Assembly: GCA_964570685.1 (NCBI GenBank)
Contig: CAZMZC010000003.1
Span: forward strand, 1-64,000
Source of the DNA: UBA1189 sp964570685
GTDB lineage: Bacteria > Bacteroidota > Bacteroidia > Bacteroidales > Bacteroidaceae
Length of the DNA stretch: 64,000 bases
Reading direction: 5' to 3'
Each line of letters begins with the position of its first letter. The stretch's first letter is position 1. Both the position numbers and the translations under genes were made by a program. A model generated the notes under the pieces. That model had not been told where the DNA came from. It searched no databases and saw only the letters and a program-made list of their open reading frames with translations. Shown one piece after another: positions 58,801-64,000 of the stretch.

Positions 58801-59812
58801 TGCCGTGGAGTCTGCAGCCGAGCGGTACCGCCGCGAGCTGAAGGAACTGGAGGAAGCACTGGCCCAGAAGCTCGTCACCGAAGAGGAGTATGAGAAGGCC
58901 AAGCGCAGTATGCAGCTCGACTATTGGTCTGCTCAGTACCAGACCTATCAGGACATGGCGGCAAGTGCCGTGGAGGCAGTGCAGCAGGCCGAGATTGACC
59001 GTGTGGAGGCCAAGTATGACGCCCTCATAGCAGCAGCCGAAGGTAATGATGCCGAGCAGGAACGTCTCGAAAACGAGAAGGCACAAGCGAAGCTCGACAT
59101 CGAGAAGAAGTATGCCGATGTGAACTTCGGTATCAAGGTGTCGCAGATTATAGCCGATACGGCAGTGGCCATCATGCGTGCCTATGCCGACCTTGGGCCT
59201 GTCGGTGGTAGCGTGGCAGCAGCCCTTCTCGGAGTCACCGGTGCTGCCCAGCTCGTGAGTGCCAAGGCCGAGCGTGATAAGGTGAAGAGCATGACCCTCG
59301 ATGGCGGTTCTTCGTCCTCGGGCAGTGTCTCTACCTCGGAGCGTGTGGTGCAATATGCCGACGGCAAGTACGATGTCATCGGGCTTGATGACGGCCGTCC
59401 CTACCATGTGCCCTATATCGGCAGCGTCACGGGTATTGTTGACAGTCCGGCACTCATCTCGGAGAATGGTGCCGAGCTTATCGTCAATGCCGATGACCTC
59501 CGCCGCCTGCAGCGGCATGTCAACTATCCGATTGTGGTCAGTGCGATCAATGATGCCCGTATGGGCTATGTTCCCCAGCATAGCGAGGGCAGCTATAAGC
59601 GCATTGACGGCAATCGACCGCTCACCCCGGGCAGCAGCTCTTCGGACGAAACCGTGGCGCTACTCCGTGAAGTGCTTGTACTGTTGAGGATGTTGCCGAC
59701 ACGGCTTCGCGCCTATGTGCTGCAGTCGGATTTGAATGAGGCCGAAGAATTGAAGAAGAAATCAGAATCACCATTTACGAGAGGAGACAAGAACCATGGC
59801 ACTGCGCATTGA
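55847..59812 (+). CDS. tail tape measure protein (TP901 type)
   Basis: 1321 residues. It sets tail length and lies inside the tube. N-terminal coiled coil (1-140), TP901 core about 185-470 (LNALAADAGKLGLKGTQDLL, NFTARVGGVANQAKIAQADI, FKNLGMDGQRAIGVLSTMAG), membrane-like helices about 480-565, then a long charged coiled coil (about 590-1110) and a hydrophobic patch about 1105-1140 (GGSVAAALLGVTGAAQLVSA). Its length predicts a tail of roughly 200 nm by the usual 0.15 nm per residue. Codon use changes about 57,400-58,200, which is more AT-rich than the rest. Confidence 0.92.
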   Translation: MSDFTRGIKVYLDSQGYGKGIDEMVKKSEEYRKKLTELEKAGKGDTVKARTLRKQLINLQKAEDEYNAKLEETERILNNLSGATYNELFAVRNKLRNQLRDTKRDTEEYRDLLAALLRTEKELKEAQKESTVEIGCQGNMFGKAASWLNKYLGLISSGIAALTGITMTAKKCRTAFNEQAEAEADVMKYTGLTREEVRELNQELGKMDTRTSRLALNALAADAGKLGLKGTQDLLDFAEAGDVINLSLGEDLGEGAVKNIGKLAMMFGEDDRLGLRGAMISTASAVNEVAQSSTAAEPYIVNFTARVGGVANQAKIAQADIMGYASVLDQNMQKEEMAATAFQTLISQMFYTPQKFARMLNVQVSEFTDLLKNDANEAVLMFLENMNARGGFQELMPIFKNLGMDGQRAIGVLSTMAGKIGDIREAQRIANEAYREGTSAIEEAQKKNATPEAQAEKARKVLQDLMVDLGEKLTPLLSKVYSGTSLLVRMLSTLVTFTIKYRTAISSAIAMLTAYAIRQTIVTNKNKLLLFWNEKVLVSFKNIGKFLKTNWWGLALTAVAALVGYLVDLKRKTDDAAKSLDTLDKVRKKAGDDYADEASKIEGLVAIIENENIALGVRNEKLTELKRIVPDYLGSLTEEGKLINHNKRAIDEYLIAKEKEIRLKAAEDELTEQLKKKREVEKRLQKDDEAVNRAQSVYSAASASNYSLYQGKLSTPGMQTLSRTNDYRLNDAIGKLTQAKKVREKTQEELAVINKAISDLCAEIESNGQTLLEDDVVTTVVTGGDSTSLEQMKQELQELLNAKAVHYTEEKQLLQKQLADGRISQDEYNMLLQRQEMEHAEARMQIHQDYYGRLLGYTFDSEEDRRKALFDAQKNIEADEQASEEARLAMYAQYYANLEKIKKAGAKADTDEASRLEAEKQAELKVLEAYYKASLQYAEQHGMDTVELTEAYNTAKENVNAKYDERKKKIEDQGERQRQKMLGQYAVESAAERYRRELKELEEALAQKLVTEEEYEKAKRSMQLDYWSAQYQTYQDMAASAVEAVQQAEIDRVEAKYDALIAAAEGNDAEQERLENEKAQAKLDIEKKYADVNFGIKVSQIIADTAVAIMRAYADLGPVGGSVAAALLGVTGAAQLVSAKAERDKVKSMTLDGGSSSSGSVSTSERVVQYADGKYDVIGLDDGRPYHVPYIGSVTGIVDSPALISENGAELIVNADDLRRLQRHVNYPIVVSAINDARMGYVPQHSEGSYKRIDGNRPLTPGSSSSDETVALLREVLVLLRMLPTRLRAYVLQSDLNEAEELKKKSESPFTRGDKNHGTAH

Positions 59813-62060
59813 AGCTAACGGAGGCATCCTTGATATGCCCAATGACTTTAGGCTGGAGTTGGAGCTTACTTCGCCCATCTTCAATACTCGGGGCAGCCAG
59901 TCCCCAACATTCACTCTACCCGGTACTCCAGGCAATCTCCGCCTGTTGGGATATCCCAACCGTATAGATCGCGACTCCGAGTTGCGCCCTATCGATGGGG
60001 TTATCTCCGATGGTCCGTTCCGTCGGCAGTGTAAGTTGAATATCCTCACGGCAGGTCCTGATGGCATAGAGATGAGTGTCGGTACCGACGAGAGTTTGAT
60101 ATATGCAGCCTGGTCCGATGTCAAGCTGCGCGATATCGAGGGCTGGCCGGTGTATACTCCCGAGGCTGCTACCGATGTGGAGCGTGTGGATGTGCTCATC
60201 GGTATGCTCGATATGGTATACCGTCGCCAGTTGGATACCGATTACCATGTGTTCCCTGTGGCTGTCGAGAAACGTGAATCCGATGGTGAGGTTACCTATA
60301 CCGTTGCCAATGAGATAAGGGTATCGTCCATTCGTCCCGAATCCTCCCTCATCTTTGAGCAGCGGCAGATAACGGTCACATCAGGAACCGATACGGCAAA
60401 GGTCACGGTACCGCGTGGCTATGGCCTTGTACCATTCCTTCGTGTCGGCCGTCTGCTGTCCTTACTGTTCGACCTGTATGGTATTGCTCTTGAGGAGAAT
60501 CCTTTCGAGTCCGACCCACAACTTTCCCGGTTGGTAGTGCTTAACAATACGCTCGACACCATCTGTGCCGGTTATCTTGATTATCGGGACATGCTGCCCG
60601 ATTGCACGGTCAATGACCTGCTCGATTCTCTGTTGGCACGTTTTGGTGCTGTTGTCTATGTCCATGGAGCTACGATGACGGCACGTATCGTCCTGCTCCG
60701 TGACAGCTTTTCTGCTTCCCCTTCCATGGATTGGGACAGTATCAAGGCCTGCCGTCCTAAAATTACGATGGCAGCTCCCCAGAGCCTGAAACTCTCGTCA
60801 CTTACCAGTTATGAGGGTGCAGCCCCAGCTGAAGAGAATTATGATGTCTTTATGGATAAGTACGAGCGTGTGATCGATACAGTCACGGATTATCCTGGTG
60901 TATGGACACGTCCGTTGCTCGTGCTTGACCAGTTCTCGGGTAACATATACAAGAACATCCGCAAATACGAGGGTGATACCGAAACACGTGAGACTTCGCT
61001 GTTCTCCTCGATGTTCTTCCCATGGTACCGTGAATATGAGGGGATGGATGCGTATGAGCTAAGCGGCAAGGATGAATGTCTGCCGATGGCTGAGGTTCCC
61101 TTCGAGGATATGGCGTATCCTACTGTTCCGGGAAAGATGTTTTGTCCCATGTTTTTATGTGGCGTGCGTAATGCCCATACGGTAGTGAAGGGCATGTTGT
61201 CCATCGATACTGATGATACGCTGAGTGCCAGTACAGACCTTGCCTTCTGCTTCGCCCATGGTGAACTGGTTACGGAGCTTGGCGATGCAACGGGGCGGTA
61301 CTATGGCTCTCCGCTATGCCGTAGATTTGATGGTCACCGTTTCATTGATGCCAACGGCAATGAATATACTTATTCCCTGATTTTTGTCGGTGAAGATGGT
61401 GCCTACAACCGTTTCTTTCGGGAGTTTGATGCATTTCTTCGCCATGCCAACCATACGGTAGAGTTGGCCGTCAACTATACCCGTTCGCTCGTCAATGCCA
61501 TGGATATGTCCACACCTATCATGCTGATGGGGCAACCATTGATGCTCGACAAGACATCGCGCGTCCTTCCCATGTTCGGTATCAGTGCGGCCATGACCAC
61601 GTTTCGTACGATGAAACTTCTGGAGCCTTACGATTTGTCTGTAGAGCAGAATCCTCGACAGATAGTACCTCAAGCAAACGCTTGGGAGTTCTTCTCTACG
61701 CAAGAGGAAGCATGTGAGGTCGCAAAACAAGATTTGGAGACACTAGGTAGAAACCATATTGCTTCTTCATCTGCCAATCGGGATATCAGTCTGACATCAT
61801 CAGTTTTCAAAGTAGAGTCACCGACAATCGACACCTCTGCTTGGGAATATTTGGGTGCTCCTACAAGCAGTGATGTAGAATCCAATAAAGTACTTCAAGA
61901 TGAGTTTATATGTAAAATCTCATATGAACTGACGTATTCGTTCTATATGCATGCCAATACGGAGGGCGACGGATGGAAAACGTTTGTTTATTCGTCTGCT
62001 GATTTTGGCCTATATTCTGTTAGCTTCCAGGCTGGTGTCCGGGCTGTCAAGCGCAGTTGA
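59796..62060 (+). CDS. distal tail / baseplate protein
   Basis: 754 residues, beta-rich. The N-terminal part (LELELTSPIFNTRGSQSPTF, GTPGNLRLLGYPNR) is like the tail-hub or distal tail proteins after tape measure genes in Bacteroidota phages; a large middle with VNDLLDSLLARFGAVVYVHG fits gp27-like hub folds. From about residue 620 to the end (61,650-62,000) base use is more AT-rich than before, perhaps an exchanged C-terminal domain. It overlaps the end of the tape measure gene by 17 bases. Confidence 0.72.
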   Translation: MALRIEANGGILDMPNDFRLELELTSPIFNTRGSQSPTFTLPGTPGNLRLLGYPNRIDRDSELRPIDGVISDGPFRRQCKLNILTAGPDGIEMSVGTDESLIYAAWSDVKLRDIEGWPVYTPEAATDVERVDVLIGMLDMVYRRQLDTDYHVFPVAVEKRESDGEVTYTVANEIRVSSIRPESSLIFEQRQITVTSGTDTAKVTVPRGYGLVPFLRVGRLLSLLFDLYGIALEENPFESDPQLSRLVVLNNTLDTICAGYLDYRDMLPDCTVNDLLDSLLARFGAVVYVHGATMTARIVLLRDSFSASPSMDWDSIKACRPKITMAAPQSLKLSSLTSYEGAAPAEENYDVFMDKYERVIDTVTDYPGVWTRPLLVLDQFSGNIYKNIRKYEGDTETRETSLFSSMFFPWYREYEGMDAYELSGKDECLPMAEVPFEDMAYPTVPGKMFCPMFLCGVRNAHTVVKGMLSIDTDDTLSASTDLAFCFAHGELVTELGDATGRYYGSPLCRRFDGHRFIDANGNEYTYSLIFVGEDGAYNRFFREFDAFLRHANHTVELAVNYTRSLVNAMDMSTPIMLMGQPLMLDKTSRVLPMFGISAAMTTFRTMKLLEPYDLSVEQNPRQIVPQANAWEFFSTQEEACEVAKQDLETLGRNHIASSSANRDISLTSSVFKVESPTIDTSAWEYLGAPTSSDVESNKVLQDEFICKISYELTYSFYMHANTEGDGWKTFVYSSADFGLYSVSFQAGVRAVKRS

Positions 62061-62102
62061 TTTTGTCCTTTCATGAATGTAGCATAAGCAGTACTTTTGG
62101 GT

Positions 62103-62294
62103 ATGATTCCGTTGACCACCTATATATCCGATGCCAATGCCTTGTTTGCCGTATGGCAACAAGATCATCCGTCAATGGCGATGACGGACTTTTATGAATT
62201 CCTGTGTTCGCCGACTCCGGAAAGAGATCTGTTCCTTTCCGTTCAGTCGGTGGAGCGTACGGTCATTAACGATTTTGCCTATTTGAGTGTATGA
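62103..62294 (+). CDS. small tail-region protein
   Basis: 63 residues from ATG 62103: ISDANALFAVWQQDHPSMAM, then FYEFLCSPTPERDLFLSVQS. Helical, no family. ATGA overlap with the next gene supports it. Confidence 0.6.
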   Translation: MIPLTTYISDANALFAVWQQDHPSMAMTDFYEFLCSPTPERDLFLSVQSVERTVINDFAYLSV

Positions 62295-63418
62295 GCCTTT
62301 CTGTGATGATATCGCCTGGTTCTCGTGTCTTGGCCGGCAATCCTATCAAGATGTCCGTTGCCTCAGACTCTAAAGTCACCTACACTATTGCAGTGGCAGG
62401 AGAGGTGTTGTATACCGGTAGCGGCATCGGAAGTTTCGATGTCTTTATCCATGACATTGTGGAGAGTGCCATGAGCGCACAGATGATGTACAACAACGAT
62501 GAGCGGCTGCTTATCCCTGCGACCGGCAATGGCGTGGATGTCACAATCTCTTTGGTGAATGCTGATGGTGAGACAGCTTCCAGGAACTTCACCGCCTATA
62601 TGGGTGGGGTTTCCAAGACCACGTTGCGCAGTCTTGGGCAGAGCAATATCTTCACTGGTAAGTTCTGCAACTACGAAGGGAATTTCTTCTTTACCACGCG
62701 AGGCGGTTCCTCTCATATCTGTATGCGTGAGAGTGAAGTGTCCCCGATGCTGTTCATCTATCCTACAGGTGTGTCACTTTCTGCCCGATGCGGCGACCTT
62801 GCTGTTTCTTTGCCAGGTACTGCTGGCAATATGTATGGGCTGAACATCTATGCCATCCGCAAGCAGCTCTTTATGGATAGCGGCCAGTTGGTCAACCGTC
62901 TTGAAATCTACTATGGCGAGCTGTTGGCCTGTACCATCTGCCTACTTCCCTGCTCGATGGTGAGGGAGCGCTATTACGTGCGTTTCCTGAACTCGCTCGG
63001 CTGTTACGAAATCGTGGAGCTTACCGCTTCGGCACAAGTCAAGGCCACCTTTGCCGACGAGAGCACCTACAATGAATATGACGATGTCGTGGATGACTAT
63101 GTGCAGCGCCGTCAGCGCCAACGTAGCCGTAAGCAGATAGAGCTGGAGAGTGGCTATAAAAGCCGTGATGAACTGTCGTTCCTGCTTGACATGCTGTCCA
63201 GCGATGATGTCACCCTCTTGGGTTATGAGGGGAATGATGTCAAGGTGCACCCGGTGTGTGAGGATTGGCATCAGGCTATACATCCGACGTCACCGGACGG
63301 CATACCCATTATACTTCGTTTTGCGGATGACGAGCAGCGTCTGTCTGCCGATCTGTCTCTGGACAAGCTCGGCGACTCACGCATCCATACCGAACAGTTC
63401 ACCCAACAATTCAATTGA
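62291..63418 (+). CDS. distal tail protein, paralogue of 45750-46748
   Basis: 375 residues, beta-rich at the start (MSLSVMISPGSRVLAGNPIK), with YVRFLNSLGCYEIVELTASA in the middle and a basic helix (YVQRRQRQRSRKQIELESGY). Same plan as the 332-residue protein at 45750. It lies between the hub-like and the fibre gene, so a tail-tip role is likely. The next gene starts 2 bases after its stop. Confidence 0.68.
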   Translation: MSLSVMISPGSRVLAGNPIKMSVASDSKVTYTIAVAGEVLYTGSGIGSFDVFIHDIVESAMSAQMMYNNDERLLIPATGNGVDVTISLVNADGETASRNFTAYMGGVSKTTLRSLGQSNIFTGKFCNYEGNFFFTTRGGSSHICMRESEVSPMLFIYPTGVSLSARCGDLAVSLPGTAGNMYGLNIYAIRKQLFMDSGQLVNRLEIYYGELLACTICLLPCSMVRERYYVRFLNSLGCYEIVELTASAQVKATFADESTYNEYDDVVDDYVQRRQRQRSRKQIELESGYKSRDELSFLLDMLSSDDVTLLGYEGNDVKVHPVCEDWHQAIHPTSPDGIPIILRFADDEQRLSADLSLDKLGDSRIHTEQFTQQFN

Positions 63419-63420
63419 CC

Positions 63421-64000
63421 ATGGCAACAGTACAGGAGACAATAGACAACCTCATATCCTACATTGATACTGCTGTAGCGAAGCATTCCGTGTCCAATCG
63501 GCATGTGGCTACGGTCTTGGCGTTCCTGAATGAAGGCCTTAAAGCCGTTTCGACGGAAGTGCTCGATGAGAAGTATCTTCATCGTGACAAGGCCGACTCG
63601 ACAGATTTCCTTTTGAAGCTGCTCGGTGGCATAGAAGTGGGTGACTATATTGATTCCATGAATGCTGGCAGTGGCGCGTCGATTGATGCTAAAGGTAATG
63701 CCCAGCTTCAGAGTATCGAGGTTCGTGGTGCCGCTCAGTTCCGTGAAGTTATCATCAACCGTCTGTCTGCCATCGAGGGCGACTACGAGTTTACGGAGAG
63801 TGGCACGATTGATAAGGTGACCCATGTGCAGGACAATGTATATATCCTGGCCATCCGCAAGCGTTGGACTTATGATTTCACGGCTTTCAAGGCCGACGAT
63901 GTTGTCCATGGTTCACTCAATTCCCTGCTTGCCGATGGCAGTATCCTCACATCCTGGTTCCGTGTCCTCTCCGTAGACACATCGGCCAATGCGCTTACTG
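63421..64000 (+). CDS. tail fibre-like protein, C-terminus off the window
   Basis: Open from ATG 63421 to the window end (193 codons). Helical start (QETIDNLISYIDTAVAKHSV), then a DKADSTDFLLKLLGGIEVGD link and the AQLQSIEVRGAAQFREVIIN strand that in Bacteroidota prophages leads into fibre and host-range proteins. The missing end would carry receptor binding. Confidence 0.72.
   Translation, partial: MATVQETIDNLISYIDTAVAKHSVSNRHVATVLAFLNEGLKAVSTEVLDEKYLHRDKADSTDFLLKLLGGIEVGDYIDSMNAGSGASIDAKGNAQLQSIEVRGAAQFREVIINRLSAIEGDYEFTESGTIDKVTHVQDNVYILAIRKRWTYDFTAFKADDVVHGSLNSLLADGSILTSWFRVLSVDTSANALT

Larger units (their letters stand above)
33132..64000. mobile_element. prophage or phage-derived element, right end off the window
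   Basis: Run of phage genes: repressor, primase-helicase, holin, endolysin, portal-like, tail completion, TP901 tape measure and distal tail proteins, with short overlaps and strong Shine-Dalgarno sites. No integrase, intact terminase or capsid gene was recognised, so the left border is set only by the nitroreductase gene. Cargo genes on the minus strand (40638-41915, 42956-44089) interrupt it. Confidence 0.85.

Noticed and set aside
1..64000. tRNA genes or a tRNA attachment site for the prophage
   Set aside because: I looked for the T-loop motif and saw no cloverleaf, including at 33071-33209; a scan with a tRNA program would settle it.

Overview
The window looks like the chromosome of a member of the Bacteroidales (Bacteroides, Phocaeicola or Prevotella type). 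The reasons are the many TAnnTTTG promoter boxes, a second EF-G of the Bacteroides EF-G2 type, an HU-like DNA-binding protein, a DUF4924 protein next to rfbD, a GxxExxY protein, and intergenic repeats built on CACGAATT/AATTCGTG. No tRNA, rRNA or CRISPR array was seen.

Positions 1-14,700 are accessory. They hold the end of an IS4-like transposase, a three-gene operon (secreted DNA/RNA nuclease, large exported repeat protein, small protein with a possible PD-(D/E)xK motif), small YkvA-like and hypothetical genes, two tightly coupled dynamin-like GTPases, a WYL regulator, a GxxExxY protein and a hypothetical protein. The gaps are rich in repeats. Four copies of one promoter/operator layout (a GGACA-N5-TGTCC dyad at fixed distance from TTTGCA) occur here.

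Positions 14,800-33,100 are mostly ordinary chromosome: MFS transporter, EF-G2 (fusA2), a TolC/HlyD/ABC-2 permease export operon, a rod-shaped structured RNA with its own promoter and terminator (candidate 6S RNA), a lipoprotein, a Fic protein between repeat copies, an HU-like protein, folC facing DUF4924 across a mirror-symmetric promoter, rfbD, ligA and a nitroreductase.

From about 33,100 to the right edge lies a prophage or phage-derived element. Its early part has a repressor, small genes, a LuxR-type protein and a primase-helicase, followed by an array of GCTACA motifs that may be an origin. Next comes a 28-codon fragment that looks like the start of a terminase, and a cargo block (DUF2442, HicB-like, DUF5053, AAA/DUF4143 ATPase, HU protein, membrane TPR-like protein). 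The late part has a holin/endolysin/membrane protein cassette, a portal-like protein with connector and tail-completion genes, a cassette of small genes (including a retropepsin-like protease and a 36-residue antisense membrane protein), a second set of tail-completion paralogues, a TP901-type tape measure and distal tail proteins. No intact terminase, no recognisable major capsid and no integrase were found inside the window, so the element is either unusual, decayed, or continues beyond the edge.
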